This document shows positions 1 to 9,453 of a stretch of DNA of 63,488 nt, in pieces. Within the stretch, counting starts at the first letter, position 1. Each line of letters begins with the position of its first letter. Below the pieces are notes generated by a model, which saw nothing but the letters and a program-made list of their open reading frames with translations, was not told the origin of the DNA and did no database searches. This stretch comes from Bacteroidota bacterium (GTDB taxonomy: Bacteria; Bacteroidota; Bacteroidia; Palsa-948), in NCBI GenBank assembly GCA_016213435.1, contig JACRAL010000015.1, forward strand, positions 1 through 63,488. Direction: 5' to 3'. Position numbers and translations under genes: made by a program.

Positions 1-225
1 ACGAAGCGCCCCCAACGTTAAACGAAGCGCCCCCAACGTTAAACGAAGCGCCCCCAACGTTAAACGAAGCGCCCCCAACGTTAAACGAAGCGCCCCCAAC
101 GTTAAACGAAGCGCCCCCAACGTTAAACGAAGCGACCCCAACGTTAAACGAAGCGACCCCAATGCTCAACGAAACGACCCCAATGTTAAACGAAACGACC
201 ACAACGTTAAACAAAGCGCAGGAAG
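1..225. repeat. 21-bp tandem repeat array, truncated by window edge
   Basis: Ten consecutive 21-bp units (starts at 1, 22, 43 ... 190) begin ACGAAGCGCCCCC and close with AACGTTAA. The first six are identical. Units 7-10 collect substitutions (GCGC to GCGA, then AACGACC, AATGCTCA) and an eleventh, decayed unit starts at 211. Each unit junction carries the near-palindrome CGTT-A-AACG. There are no variable spacers, so it is not CRISPR. The array probably continues left of the window. Two of the three plus frames are open through the unit, but no start or gene context supports coding. Confidence 0.95.
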
Positions 226-658
226 CAGCAATCAGCAATCGCCCCTTTGCAACATAAACCCGCCTTTGCTGCTTTGATTGCGCTGAGAAGCAGGGGATGG
301 ATGGTAACAACAAATTAAAATTGCAAGCTCCAAGTTCCAAATTCCAAGATGGAAGGTTTTGTTTTTTTTTCTTGGGATTTTTGGCTTGAGACTTGAAACT
401 TGGTTCTTTGGGATTCTAAAACTTAAAACATAAACCTCTAACCTCTATTTTAACGTGAGTTCCGGAACAAATTTTGGCTAAAGCTGGAGCGTTATAGGTT
501 ATCACGTATTAAGAGTTAACTACGATTAATTAATCGCCTGTTATCACAATAAAGACATTTTCGTATCATTGCGGAAATGTCTTCATTGTTTTTATGAGCC
601 GAGGATATACTGATCGGACAGAATGTGACTTGTGATTTGATTAAAAAATCTATTCAAT
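226..658. other. Intergenic region without a recognisable gene
   Basis: No credible ORF or RNA gene is seen in this stretch. It holds an imperfect inverted repeat with arms at 330-349 (CCAAGTTCCAAATTCCAAG) and 385-403 (CTTGAGACTTGAAACTTGG) around a T-rich loop. The same CTTGGTTCTTGG-type wording recurs inside aroE at 17826-17864. The 3' part (about 540-600) is AT-rich and may hold the promoter of the methyltransferase at 659, but no clear TAnnTTTG box is present. Confidence 0.6.
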
Positions 659-1483
659 ATGACTCCTTACAAAATAATTGATAATATAAAATGTTACGAA
701 CCTGAATTAGCTCTTCAGAATGAAGATTTTTCTCAAGAAAGTTTCGAACTGCTCTATAATGCGGAAGACTCAAACTTTTGGTTCACCTCAAGAAATAAAG
801 TCATAATAGGGCTTTTCGAGAAGTATTTGAAAAAGAATACAGATTGCAAAGTGTTAGAAATAGGATGTGGTACAGGTTATGTTCTTTCCGGTCTTTCAAA
901 AAAGTTTGATTACAAGTTGATGGGAGCAGAAATTCATTTAGAAGGTCTCCGATATGCACAGCAAAGATTACCCCTTGTAGAGTTTATTCAACTGGATGCA
1001 ACGCGCATGCCTTTTAAATCAGAGTTTGATGCCATAGGTGCATTTGATGTATTAGAGCATATTCATGAAGATGAACTTGTGATTAAGAATATTTTTTCAG
1101 CGCTTAAGGAGGGAGGGTTTCTTTTTGTAACAGTACCTCAATACATGTTTATGTGGAGTTATCTTGATGATATTGCTTTTCACAAGAGAAGATATAATAG
1201 AAAGGAACTAACGGAAAAAATAGAAAGGGCTGGTTTTAAAATTAAGTATGTGGGTTCTTTTGTTTTTATTCTTTTTCCCTTAATGTTTATGGCTCGTTTG
1301 TTTAAGAAAAAACAGGTTTTAAAAGAGGGTTTTGAAAGTAATCGTGAAATGTATCGTGAATTATATTTGTCCCCATTTGTCAATTCATTGTTTAAATTTT
1401 TTATGAAAGCAGACCAGTTCTTAATTAAAAAGGGAGTTTCTTTACCTTTTGGGGGATCATTAATTCTTGTTGCTGAAAAATAA
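659..1483 (+). CDS. Class I SAM-dependent methyltransferase
   Basis: A 274-aa protein with a Rossmann-type methyltransferase core. The SAM-binding motif I, VLEIGCGTGYVLSGL, lies at about residues 65-79, and the post-core motif FDVLEHIHEDE at about 128-138. The N-terminal stretch EDSNFWFTSRNKVI is typical of Methyltransf_11/23 enzymes found in polysaccharide or lipid-modifying gene sets. The C-terminus has a hydrophobic segment (FVFILFPLMFMARLF) that may associate with membrane. The stop codon is directly followed by the ATG of the next gene, a membrane glycosyltransferase, so the two are probably co-translated and act on the same glycan or lipid. The substrate cannot be told from sequence. 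Confidence 0.85.
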   Translation: MTPYKIIDNIKCYEPELALQNEDFSQESFELLYNAEDSNFWFTSRNKVIIGLFEKYLKKNTDCKVLEIGCGTGYVLSGLSKKFDYKLMGAEIHLEGLRYAQQRLPLVEFIQLDATRMPFKSEFDAIGAFDVLEHIHEDELVIKNIFSALKEGGFLFVTVPQYMFMWSYLDDIAFHKRRYNRKELTEKIERAGFKIKYVGSFVFILFPLMFMARLFKKKQVLKEGFESNREMYRELYLSPFVNSLFKFFMKADQFLIKKGVSLPFGGSLILVAEK

Positions 1484-2920
1484 ATGAATAGAAAGAAAAA
1501 AATATTGTTTTTACTCTTTGCAATTGCCTATGTATCATATCATCTTTTTACCCTTGTAATTTCTCCTCTCCCTTGGTTTGACGAAACTTTTTTTGCAAGC
1601 ATCTCACGTTCCTATCTTGAGTTAGGTCTGTTTCAGGCAAAAGTAGCAATGGTATGGAGCTATGCTAAAAATATACTGGCTTATGGTCCGGTATATTTTT
1701 GGCTCACATCTTTTTCTATTAAAATATTTGGATTTGGCATTTTTCAATTCAGAATAGTTTGCTTGTTATTCGGATTTGCAATGCTGTTTCTTTTTTACCG
1801 CCTTCTTCCATCTCAAGCTAATAAATTAATTTTCCTTGCCCTGTTCTCCTTAGATACCATCGTTCATTCCGGAATGCATAGCGGACGCATGGATACCATG
1901 GCGGTGTCATTTCTTTTGCTGTGTATTTATTTTTTTCTCAGATCAGGGGATAATAAATTCTATCTAAATGTTTTATTGTCCGGATTATTTGCCGCTGCAG
2001 CGCTTCTTACTACTCCGAGGTCGGGTGTCTTTTTTATTCCCCTTGGCTTATTGATGCTGTATCGTTTTTTGCATCACAGGCAAATCAAATATTTTATCGC
2101 AGGCCTCATTTGGCTTGTGCTGATTATTGCTTTGTATGCTTTTTGGTTTGCTTATGCATTTGGCAGTTTAAATAATTTCCTGCTTTACTATAAACAGGTG
2201 AATAGTATGATCGCAGTTGCGTTTTATATTCCTAAGTATCAATACCCCTTGATTGTTTTATCCATTGTTGCTGTTTTGTATGGTTTTATTGTAAGGAGAA
2301 AAGAATATTTTACAGAAAAAAATATTATTTCATTACTAAGCATTCTTTCTTTTTATGCTTTTATACATGATACAGGAGCCTATTCTATTTTTATCATTCC
2401 TTTTTATTATCTGCTGATTGCTGATGGATTTGCTTCTCAGAAAATATCTTTTAAAAATTGGAAAGTCATTTTGGTTGCTCTATTGCTCGCGTTTAACGTA
2501 GGCATCTTCAGTATTAAATCATTGGTTTTGTTCTCGGATATGAACAATAGAAGGCCGGCCATTGCTGATCAATTTGTTGCGGTAAACATCCCTCCCGGTG
2601 AAAAGGTAATTGGCGATGAGCTGTTTTATTATTCCATTATTAAGGCGGGTTCCGATTTTCAATACATCAACCTGTATAGCACGGATGAGGAAAGAGAGAA
2701 ATATCATCGCGAGAAATATGATTATGATTATGTAATATGGTCTGATCGTTTAGAAAAAACGGAACCCGATTTGTTAAAACTGTACTTTAGAAACTCAGAA
2801 TTTCAGAAAGTAGGTGAATTGACTTTGCCTTCTAATAATCTATATGCCATTTCCCGGTTCATTGGTTTCAATGTCAGCGGCTCTTATAATTGCCGGATTT
2901 ATAAACGGGTTAAGGGATAG
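1484..2920 (+). CDS. GT-C (ArnT/PMT-like, family 39) membrane glycosyltransferase
   Basis: A 478-aa polytopic membrane protein with about ten hydrophobic segments. It carries the GT-C signature acidic pair in the first periplasmic loop (PWFDETFFASISRSYLE, about residues 30-46), followed by GRMDTMAVSFLLL and TTPRSGVFF, as in GT39/GT83 dolichyl- or polyprenyl-phosphate sugar transferases. The C-terminal soluble tail (about 360-478) would be periplasmic. Such enzymes move a sugar from a polyprenyl-phosphate donor onto a lipid or protein. The ATG follows the methyltransferase stop with zero spacing. Family assignment is firm, donor and acceptor unknown. Confidence 0.8.
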   Translation: MNRKKKILFLLFAIAYVSYHLFTLVISPLPWFDETFFASISRSYLELGLFQAKVAMVWSYAKNILAYGPVYFWLTSFSIKIFGFGIFQFRIVCLLFGFAMLFLFYRLLPSQANKLIFLALFSLDTIVHSGMHSGRMDTMAVSFLLLCIYFFLRSGDNKFYLNVLLSGLFAAAALLTTPRSGVFFIPLGLLMLYRFLHHRQIKYFIAGLIWLVLIIALYAFWFAYAFGSLNNFLLYYKQVNSMIAVAFYIPKYQYPLIVLSIVAVLYGFIVRRKEYFTEKNIISLLSILSFYAFIHDTGAYSIFIIPFYYLLIADGFASQKISFKNWKVILVALLLAFNVGIFSIKSLVLFSDMNNRRPAIADQFVAVNIPPGEKVIGDELFYYSIIKAGSDFQYINLYSTDEEREKYHREKYDYDYVIWSDRLEKTEPDLLKLYFRNSEFQKVGELTLPSNNLYAISRFIGFNVSGSYNCRIYKRVKG

Positions 2921-2993
2921 CATATTTATTCAGTGAGAAAAATATTTGTGAAGTAAGTGCGTTCAGCGAAATGAAAATAATTACCTTGCATCT

Positions 2994-4067
2994 GTGAAAT
3001 CACTTTTCAATCTGCGTTATTATTGTACAATAATCCTATTCTTTGCTCTATGGGAAGGGGCTGGGAGGGACATATACGCTCAAGCCGGAGGCAATAATAC
3101 TTACGAATTTCTTAATCTTACAAATCCTGCACGCGTGGCGGCTCTTGGCGGCACATTGATTTCTGTAAAAGACAACGACCTTAATCTTTCATTCCAGAAT
3201 CCGGCTTTACTCGACAGCACTATGCATAATGAGCTTGCGATGAGTTACACGAATTATCTTGCAGACATCAATTATGGATATGCCGCCTACTCACGCACGT
3301 ATAAAAAGATTGGAAGTTTCAGTGCAGGAATACAGTATCTCAATTACGGAGATTTTACTGCCGCAGCTGTAACAGGAGAAAAAACCGGACAATTCATTGC
3401 GAATGAGTATTCCCTAAATCTTGCTTATGGAAGACCTATTGATTCCATGTTTTCTGTAGGCGCCACATTGAAAACAATTTATTCCAGGCTCGAAACGTTT
3501 ACTTCTTTTGGCAATGCAGTGGATATTGCCGGAGTTTATAATAACAGTAAACATTTTTTTTCCACAGGACTTGTTATAAAAAATATTGGCAGACAATGGA
3601 AAACCTACGATGTTGTTCATGAACCGCTTCCCTTTGAAATACAATGGGGAATTTCAAAAAAACTTTCTCATGCACCTTTCCGTCTTAACCTAACCGCAAC
3701 GCATCTCGAAAAATGGAATTTAACGTATACCGATCCTCTCCAGCAAACTGTTGATCCAATCACATTGACCGCTATAGAAAAGGGAAAGCTCAGTGTTTTG
3801 GGAGATAAACTTGTGAGGCATATAGTTATTGGAGGAGAGGTTCTTTTGTCTAAGAATTTTCACCTTAGGGTCGGGTATAATTATCAGCGCAGGCAGGAGT
3901 TGAAATTAGAAAGTCATTCCGGTATTACCGGATTTTCGTTTGGTTTCGGATTAAAGGTTTCTAAGTTCAACCTCAGCTATGCCTATGCGAGATATCACAT
4001 GGCGGGTGGTCCTAATCATTTTACAATCAGCACAAATTTTTCCGAGTTTTATTCAAAGAAAAAATAA
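2994..4067 (+). CDS. porQ: Type IX secretion system protein PorQ
   Basis: A 357-aa outer-membrane barrel-like protein of the PorQ/PorV type. The conserved N-terminal block NTYEFLNLTNPARVAALGG (about residues 35-53) and the alternating strand pattern to the C-terminus match the family, and porQ lies next to cmk in many Bacteroidota. In type IX secretion PorQ acts at the outer membrane with the cell-surface sortase system. The start is a GTG. The signal peptide contains a family-B repeat fragment (residues LWEGAGRD, 3048-3070). The usual signal peptide is otherwise present, ending near YAQAGG. No other T9SS genes are in the window. Confidence 0.88.
   Translation: MKSLFNLRYYCTIILFFALWEGAGRDIYAQAGGNNTYEFLNLTNPARVAALGGTLISVKDNDLNLSFQNPALLDSTMHNELAMSYTNYLADINYGYAAYSRTYKKIGSFSAGIQYLNYGDFTAAAVTGEKTGQFIANEYSLNLAYGRPIDSMFSVGATLKTIYSRLETFTSFGNAVDIAGVYNNSKHFFSTGLVIKNIGRQWKTYDVVHEPLPFEIQWGISKKLSHAPFRLNLTATHLEKWNLTYTDPLQQTVDPITLTAIEKGKLSVLGDKLVRHIVIGGEVLLSKNFHLRVGYNYQRRQELKLESHSGITGFSFGFGLKVSKFNLSYAYARYHMAGGPNHFTISTNFSEFYSKKK
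3048..3070. repeat. Family B repeat fragment inside porQ signal peptide
   Basis: The stretch TGGGAAGGGGCTGGGAGG matches one half of the family-B palindrome seen complete at 12955-13056 and 37805-37905. It is read in frame as LWEGAGR, close to the LWEGLGMG of the TonB receptor signal peptide at 62169-62202. Confidence 0.65.
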
Positions 4068-4090
4068 TAAACAATGCCAATATCCAAATG

Positions 4091-4138
4091 GATGCGAATG
4101 ATATACATTGAATTACGAATTGCTGCATCATTCGTATC
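4091..4138. repeat. Inverted repeat upstream of cmk
   Basis: Arms GATGCGAATGAT (4091-4102) and ATCATTCGTATC (4127-4138) match at 11 of 12 positions around a spacer that itself contains AATTACGAATT. The element fills the porQ-cmk gap. It resembles the ATTCG-rich repeats at 10768-10842 and 56920-57000 (family D). Confidence 0.7.
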
Positions 4139-4164
4139 ATTAGCATCGCTATCATGACCACTCG

Positions 4165-4854
4165 ATGTCAGTTGAACGAATTACCATTGCGATAGACGGC
4201 TATTCTTCCTGCGGAAAAAGCACCGTGGCAAAAGCGCTTGCAAAAAAACTCGGATACATTTATATTGATTCCGGTGCGATGTATAGAGCCGTAACGTTTT
4301 ACTGCATGCAGCATAAAATAATATCCGATGGAAAATTTTCTGAATCTGAAGTTCTGAAAGCAATTAACAATATCCATCTTTCTTTTCATGTAAATCCTCT
4401 TACTCATGTTTCTGAAATTCATCTGAATGGTGTAAATGTGGAGAAGGATATCCGTGGTATGGATGTTTCAGAGCATGTAAGCCCGATAAGCACCATAAAA
4501 GGAGTAAGGGAAAAGATCGTGGGTTTGCAGAAAGAGTTTGGAAAGAACAAAGGAATTGTAATGGACGGGAGAGACATCGGCACGAATGTTTTTCCCGATG
4601 CTGAGCTGAAAATATTTATGACAGCCGATCCTGTCGTTCGTGCACAGCGAAGGTGGGAGGAATTAAAAGAAAAAGGAATGGATGCTTCTTTGGATGATGT
4701 AAAAAAAAATATAGAACTGCGCGATTACGAAGATACTCACCGTGCACATAATCCTTTGAGAAAAGCCGAGGATGCAGTGGTGCTGGATAACACGCTTCTT
4801 AATCTTGATCAGCAATTGGCATTTGCAGAGAAGCTTGTTGATTCAATAAAATAA
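4165..4854 (+). CDS. cmk: Cytidylate kinase
   Basis: A 229-aa cytidylate kinase that phosphorylates CMP/dCMP to the diphosphate with ATP, in cytosolic pyrimidine salvage. The P-loop is GYSSCGKST (about residues 12-20), the Bacteroidota form of the family motif. YIDSGAMYRAV and GRDIGTNVFPDAELKIFMTA are the CMP-binding signatures, and RAQRR is the lid arginine region. Length is normal. The ATG at 4165 puts the P-loop at the usual distance from the N-terminus. It follows porQ in the same direction after a 97-bp gap holding an inverted repeat. Confidence 0.95.
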   Translation: MSVERITIAIDGYSSCGKSTVAKALAKKLGYIYIDSGAMYRAVTFYCMQHKIISDGKFSESEVLKAINNIHLSFHVNPLTHVSEIHLNGVNVEKDIRGMDVSEHVSPISTIKGVREKIVGLQKEFGKNKGIVMDGRDIGTNVFPDAELKIFMTADPVVRAQRRWEELKEKGMDASLDDVKKNIELRDYEDTHRAHNPLRKAEDAVVLDNTLLNLDQQLAFAEKLVDSIK

Positions 4855-4862
4855 CAGAAAGG

Positions 4863-6143
4863 TCAGTGGTGATCAGCTTTGATCACAAAACCCAAGTTCT
4901 TCATATCTTTCCAGAAATCGGGATAAGATTTTTTTACTACAGAGGAATTTTTAATTTTTATTTCAGGACAGATCAGTGCGAGAGAGGCAAATGACATAGC
5001 CATGCGGTGATCATTGTGCGTTTCAAATTCAAGTCCGGATTCTGTTCTGTTTTTACTCTCAGGAAATGTTATTTCAAGACTGGCTTCTTTTATTTCATTT
5101 GCTGACACCCCGATCTTTTCTAATTCAACTTTCAATGCCTGTATCCTATCGGTTTCTTTCAAACGGAGGGTGTGAAGCCCGTTGATCTGTATGGGTATTT
5201 TAAGAGCAGATGCCGTAACGGCTACTGTTTGTGCAATGTCAGGGTAATCTGAAAAATCAAATCCTAAGTTATCAGGACGATAATTTGTCTTTGTCAAACA
5301 TACTCCATCGTTGACAAATTCAGTGTTTACTCCAAAAAAACGAAACAAATCAGCAATCACCGAGTCTCCCTGTATGGATTTTTTCTTAAGACCTTTTATC
5401 TTTAACTCTGCTTCTTCCGCCAATGCTGTCATTTCGTACCAGTAAGAAGCGGCACTCCAGTCGGATTCAATATGATAATCCCATCCCTGATATTCCTGAT
5501 GTGGAACAGAAATTACGTTATTCTCCCATTTGAATTTTACCCCGAAATGTTCCATTACTTTCAGCGTCATTCTAATATAGGATGAGGATACAATTTTCCC
5601 TTTTAAATGAATGTTTAATCCATTTTCAAGAGTAGGTGCGATAAGAAGAAGTGCAGTAATGAACTGGCTGCTTACACTGGACTCCATTTCAATATCACCG
5701 CCTTTCAATTTTGCACCTTTAATTTTTATTGGTGGGCATCCTTTAGCACCTAAGTAAGTGATCTTTGCTCCTAGTTTGATTAATGCATCCACAAGAGGCT
5801 TTATAGGTCGTTCATTCATTCTTGTTGTGCCGGAAAGTATTCTTGTGCCTTCGCGCGCAGCAAAAAATGCGGTCAGGAAACGAATGGTGGTGCCGCCTGC
5901 TCCTGTGTGATAATTCACTTCTACATTTAGTTTTTTCAGTGCACGGCTGTGCTCGGATGCTAGTTCATTTTTTAGAATTTCGGCTAGAATCTGTGTGTCA
6001 TGAGAATCCGCAAGGTTGGTTGTGCGAAAGCGCTGAGTGCTTAATGCCTGAACAAGCAGAACGCGATTGCTTTCACTTTTTGAAGCTGTGAGATACACAG
6101 TTCCATTAAGTTTTTTATCGGGTTTTGTAATTTTGTAAGTCAA
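4863..6143 (-). CDS. aroA: 3-phosphoshikimate 1-carboxyvinyltransferase (EPSP synthase)
   Basis: A 426-aa enzyme joining PEP to shikimate-3-phosphate in the sixth step of chorismate synthesis. Family marks are TASKSESNR near residue 20 (shikimate-3-phosphate binding), HTGAGGTTIRFLTAF near 78, KETDRIQALKVEL near 330 and the C-terminal NDHRMAMSFA. The first codon of the only frame-consistent start is TTG at 6143, as no upstream in-frame ATG exists, so a TTG start is inferred. It converges on cmk with an 8-bp gap. Other aro genes lie elsewhere in this window (aroE, aroB, DAHP synthase, tyrA) rather than beside it. Confidence 0.93.
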   Translation of the reverse strand: MTYKITKPDKKLNGTVYLTASKSESNRVLLVQALSTQRFRTTNLADSHDTQILAEILKNELASEHSRALKKLNVEVNYHTGAGGTTIRFLTAFFAAREGTRILSGTTRMNERPIKPLVDALIKLGAKITYLGAKGCPPIKIKGAKLKGGDIEMESSVSSQFITALLLIAPTLENGLNIHLKGKIVSSSYIRMTLKVMEHFGVKFKWENNVISVPHQEYQGWDYHIESDWSAASYWYEMTALAEEAELKIKGLKKKSIQGDSVIADLFRFFGVNTEFVNDGVCLTKTNYRPDNLGFDFSDYPDIAQTVAVTASALKIPIQINGLHTLRLKETDRIQALKVELEKIGVSANEIKEASLEITFPESKNRTESGLEFETHNDHRMAMSFASLALICPEIKIKNSSVVKKSYPDFWKDMKNLGFVIKADHH

Positions 6144-6248
6144 GGAGCTATTATGATAATAACTGATTGCGAAACTACTATTTTTTATTTATATCCCGAA
6201 GGTATTAGATTATTTTGTTGATGAATTAATCTCTTGTTTTCTTAGAGG

Positions 6249-7649
6249 TTATTTTCCGATGCAAAAGCGCGAGAAGATAGTTTGAAGCAGATCGTCTGTG
6301 CTTACTTCCCCGGTAATGAGTCCAAGGTGATACAATGCATCGCGGATATCGCTGGCGAGTAATTCGCTCGATAGTTTTTTGCCCAATCCTTTTTTCACGC
6401 ACACAAGTGCATTGAATGTTTGTTGCAGTGCTTCCACATGGCGGGCATTGGTGATAATGGTTTCAGGAATGTTACTTGACTTTTTATCAAAAAAAGCTAT
6501 CAGATGCGCTTTGAGTTCTTCCAGATTTTGTTTCTCTTTGGAAGAGATGAAAATAATATCCTTGAAGTTTGCAAACTCTTTTTTAGTATAAGCAATGTCT
6601 TCTTTGTCAATTTTATTTCCTGTGATGATGAGTTCGGCATCGGTCATGTGCAGCTTTAGGTCATCCAGTTCTTTTTGCAGTTCGGTGCTGCTCAGTTCAT
6701 GCACATCAAATAAATAAATAACAACGCTGGCTTGCTTCAGCTTCTCATAGGTGCGGGCAACTCCCATGGATTCGATCGTGTCGCTTGTATTGTGAAGTCC
6801 GGCAGTGTCAATGAATCTAAAGCTCACTCCTTCGATTACAATTTCATCTTCAATCGCGTCCCGTGTGGTGCCTGGAATATCTGATACGATTGATTTTTCT
6901 TCGTCAAGCAATGCGTTGAGTAAGGTAGATTTTCCTGCGTTGGGTCTTCCTGCGATGCATACCGGAACTCCGTTTTTAATTACGTTTCCAAGTTCGAAGG
7001 AGCGGATGAGTTTCTCAATGATGCTTTGCAAGGAATCAACCAATTTTGCAAGTTCCGTTTTACTGGCAAACTCCACATCTTCCTCGCTGAAATCGAGTTC
7101 CAGTTCAACCAATGAAGCAAAGTTGATAAGATTGTCGCGCAGCACTTTTATCTTGCTTGAAAATCCTCCGCGCATCTGCTGCATGGCAACCTGATGTGAA
7201 GTGGCGGAATGGGAAGAGATAATGTCGGCAACCGCTTCTGCCTGCGACAGGTCAAATTTCCCATTCAGGAACGCACGAAAGGTGAATTCGCCTGCATTGG
7301 CAAGTCGAGTACCGTGTTTAATCAATAATTGAAGAATCTGCTGCTGAATGTATTGTGAGCCATGACAGGAGATTTCAACTATGTGTTCTCCTGTGTAGGA
7401 AGTTGGCGCTTTAAAAAGCGTGAGCACTACATCATCAACAACAATGTTGTTATATGCAATCTCTCCATAATGAACGGTATGGGTTTTAAGCGCAGAAAGA
7501 TCGGTTTTCTTTGTATGTTTTTTTGTTCTGAAAATATTTCCGCAGATATTTAACGCATCTTTTCCTGAAACGCGGATCACCGCGATCGCTCCGGTTCCCG
7601 GAGGAGTGGAGAGGGCGACAATCGTATCATTATTCAGAGGGCTTTTCAT
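6249..7649 (-). CDS. mnmE: tRNA modification GTPase MnmE
   Basis: MnmE works with MnmG to make 5-carboxymethylaminomethyluridine at the tRNA wobble position. The sequence has the N-terminal folate-binding domain (TPPGTGAIAVIRVSG), a helical domain, a GTPase domain with GRPNAGKST (G1), DTAGLH (G3) and NKID (G4), and the C-terminal FCIGK cysteine motif. The frame extends to 7673, but the ATG at 7649 (MKSPLNNDTIVALS) matches the family N-terminus. A perfect -7 box (7655-7662) lies inside the extension, ending 5 nt before this ATG, which supports the shorter start and suggests a leaderless message. Confidence 0.95.
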   Translation of the reverse strand: MKSPLNNDTIVALSTPPGTGAIAVIRVSGKDALNICGNIFRTKKHTKKTDLSALKTHTVHYGEIAYNNIVVDDVVLTLFKAPTSYTGEHIVEISCHGSQYIQQQILQLLIKHGTRLANAGEFTFRAFLNGKFDLSQAEAVADIISSHSATSHQVAMQQMRGGFSSKIKVLRDNLINFASLVELELDFSEEDVEFASKTELAKLVDSLQSIIEKLIRSFELGNVIKNGVPVCIAGRPNAGKSTLLNALLDEEKSIVSDIPGTTRDAIEDEIVIEGVSFRFIDTAGLHNTSDTIESMGVARTYEKLKQASVVIYLFDVHELSSTELQKELDDLKLHMTDAELIITGNKIDKEDIAYTKKEFANFKDIIFISSKEKQNLEELKAHLIAFFDKKSSNIPETIITNARHVEALQQTFNALVCVKKGLGKKLSSELLASDIRDALYHLGLITGEVSTDDLLQTIFSRFCIGK

Positions 7650-7654
7650 GAAAA

Positions 7655-7662
7655 CAAAGTTA
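7655..7662 (-). promoter_or_regulatory. -7 box TAACTTTG for mnmE, near-leaderless
   Basis: On the minus strand TAACTTTG is a perfect match to the Bacteroidota TAnnTTTG -7 element, with five bases between it and the mnmE ATG at 7649. The -33 region is only loosely TTTG-like (CTTT, about 19 nt upstream). Transcription would start at or within a base or two of the start codon. Confidence 0.5.
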
Positions 7663-7744
7663 TCAAATAACATCTTTACTAAAGAGGAAAACTTTACATT
7701 AGCGGATTAAATCCATTAGCCGTTAATCATTAACATCTTTTTAT

Positions 7745-8626
7745 ATGAGCGTTTTAGTAAATAAAAATTCAAAAGTGATCGTGCAGGGATTCACCGGAAG
7801 TGAAGGAACTTTTCATGCCACACAAATGATCGAGTATGGCACCAATGTCGTTGGAGGAGTTACTCCCGGAAAAGGCGGAACCAAGCATTTAGAAAAGCCG
7901 GTGTTCAACACTGTTGCTGAAGCTGTTAAAACTGCATGTGCTGATACCTCAGTAATTTTTGTACCGCCTCCATTTGCTGCCGATGCTATTATGGAAGCTG
8001 CTGAAGCAGGGATCAAAGTTATCATCTGCATCACCGAAGGAATTCCTACCAAAGATATGATCGCGGTAAAAGAATATTTGAAAGGAAGGAATTGTCGTTT
8101 GATCGGACCTAACTGTCCGGGAGTAATTACTCCCGGAGAAGCAAAGGTTGGTATTATGCCCGGCTTCATTCACAGAAAAGGACATATCGGAATTGTTTCC
8201 CGTTCAGGCACGCTCACATACGAAGCAGTTGATCAGGTTACAAAAGCAGGTTTAGGTCAAAGCACTTGCATTGGAATTGGAGGAGATCCGATCCCCGGAA
8301 CAACAACCAAGGAAGCAGTTGAGCTTTTGATGAATGATCCTGACACAGAAGGGATCATTATGATAGGAGAGATTGGCGGCAGTATGGAAAACGAAGCCGC
8401 TTATTATGTAAAACAATTTGGAACAAAACCGGTTGTAGGGTTTATTGCCGGACAAACCGCGCCTCCGGGAAGAAGAATGGGACATGCAGGTGCCATCATT
8501 GGCGGAGCAGACGATACAGCAGCAGCGAAAATGAAGATCATGCGCGAGTGTGGCATTCACGTAGTAGATTCTCCTGCAGTGATTGGAAAAACGATGGCGG
8601 CCGCGATGAAGAAGATGCCAGCATAA
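7745..8626 (+). CDS. sucD: Succinyl-CoA ligase, alpha subunit
   Basis: A 293-aa alpha subunit of succinyl-CoA synthetase, which couples succinyl-CoA hydrolysis to nucleotide triphosphate formation in the TCA cycle. The N-terminal CoA-binding Rossmann domain starts [35 protein letters not shown] is the CoA-ligase signature and GHAGAIIGG holds the active-site histidine that is phosphorylated. Length is normal. The beta subunit (sucC) is not in the window. The gene is divergent from mnmE with a 95-bp gap. Confidence 0.95.
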   Translation: MSVLVNKNSKVIVQGFTGSEGTFHATQMIEYGTNVVGGVTPGKGGTKHLEKPVFNTVAEAVKTACADTSVIFVPPPFAADAIMEAAEAGIKVIICITEGIPTKDMIAVKEYLKGRNCRLIGPNCPGVITPGEAKVGIMPGFIHRKGHIGIVSRSGTLTYEAVDQVTKAGLGQSTCIGIGGDPIPGTTTKEAVELLMNDPDTEGIIMIGEIGGSMENEAAYYVKQFGTKPVVGFIAGQTAPPGRRMGHAGAIIGGADDTAAAKMKIMRECGIHVVDSPAVIGKTMAAAMKKMPA

Positions 8627-8667
8627 TAATATAGCTTTTCTTTCGTTGTCAGGTAAAACCAAAAACA

Positions 8668-9453
8668 ATGAAATACACTTCTTTTCTCTTTCTTTTATTC
8701 TCTGCATTTGTTTTGAATGCACAGGATATCATTTACAAAAATGACAAAACAAAAATCGATGCAAAAGTGTTGGAAATAGGAACGGAGAATGTGAAGTACA
8801 AGCCCACAGCTAATCCGGACGGACCTGTTTACACAATCAATAAATCTGAAATTGCCACTATTGTTTTTCAAAATGGAACGTTTGAAACTTTTTATTCGAC
8901 AGAAAAGTCATCTAGTCATCACAGTGATTCTATCTCAATAAAATTCTGTAAAAACCTTATTGGTGTGGATGTTGGAGAGTTTGCTAATTCTTCTATTGGA
9001 ATGGTGTATGAACATACTTTTGGAAAAAAAGGAATGTTTGCATTGAGGATTCCTTTTGCAGTGGGATTAAATCAGGGTAATTATAGGAATTACTATGGTG
9101 GATACCCTCAGGGAAAATTATTAAGTACAGGTATAGATTTTATTTACTTTCCTACAGGACAGGGTGTGTTAAAGTATTATGCTGCGCCTTATTTTGAATG
9201 GGGAATGTTCAGATATGAAAATTACCACTATTGGTATAATTATTCTCAAATACCTTCGCCTTCTTATTATGAGCGTTTCAGTGGGCAACATCTTGCCGGA
9301 GGAATTAAGAACGGAATGTTGTGGCAGCCCACACGTCATTTTTGTTTCTCTGCCGATTTTGGCTTTGGCATAAAGAAAGATGAAACGAGTGACTTAAATG
9401 AATCTATTGAACCTCATTTCAAAGCAAACGTAATTATCGGCTATAGATTTTAA
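8668..9453 (+). CDS. Exported beta-strand-rich envelope protein, unknown function
   Basis: A 261-aa protein with a clear signal peptide (residues 1-18, cut near LNAQD). The segment IIYKNDKTKIDAKVLEIG, then YTINKSEIATIVFQNG (about 20-75), is a motif often found at the N-terminus of secreted Bacteroidota proteins. The rest alternates aromatic and polar residues (YYGGYPQ, YENYHYWYNY) like an outer-membrane barrel and ends in aromatic F (VIIGYRF), as outer-membrane proteins do. It follows sucD by 41 bp in the same direction, but a functional link is unlikely. No specific family is recognised. Confidence 0.7.
   Translation: MKYTSFLFLLFSAFVLNAQDIIYKNDKTKIDAKVLEIGTENVKYKPTANPDGPVYTINKSEIATIVFQNGTFETFYSTEKSSSHHSDSISIKFCKNLIGVDVGEFANSSIGMVYEHTFGKKGMFALRIPFAVGLNQGNYRNYYGGYPQGKLLSTGIDFIYFPTGQGVLKYYAAPYFEWGMFRYENYHYWYNYSQIPSPSYYERFSGQHLAGGIKNGMLWQPTRHFCFSADFGFGIKKDETSDLNESIEPHFKANVIIGYRF

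Noticed and set aside
1-225. A CRISPR array, from many regular repeats
   Set aside because: The period is 21 bp with no spacers; the units are contiguous and no cas gene is present in the window.
6805-7194. A 129-aa plus-strand frame opposite mnmE
   Set aside because: Serine-rich antisense translation of the GTPase domain; no supporting context.
7649-7673. Longer MnmE N-terminus beginning MLFDNFVF
   Set aside because: It lies over the -7 box and is not conserved in the family; the ATG at 7649 fits better.
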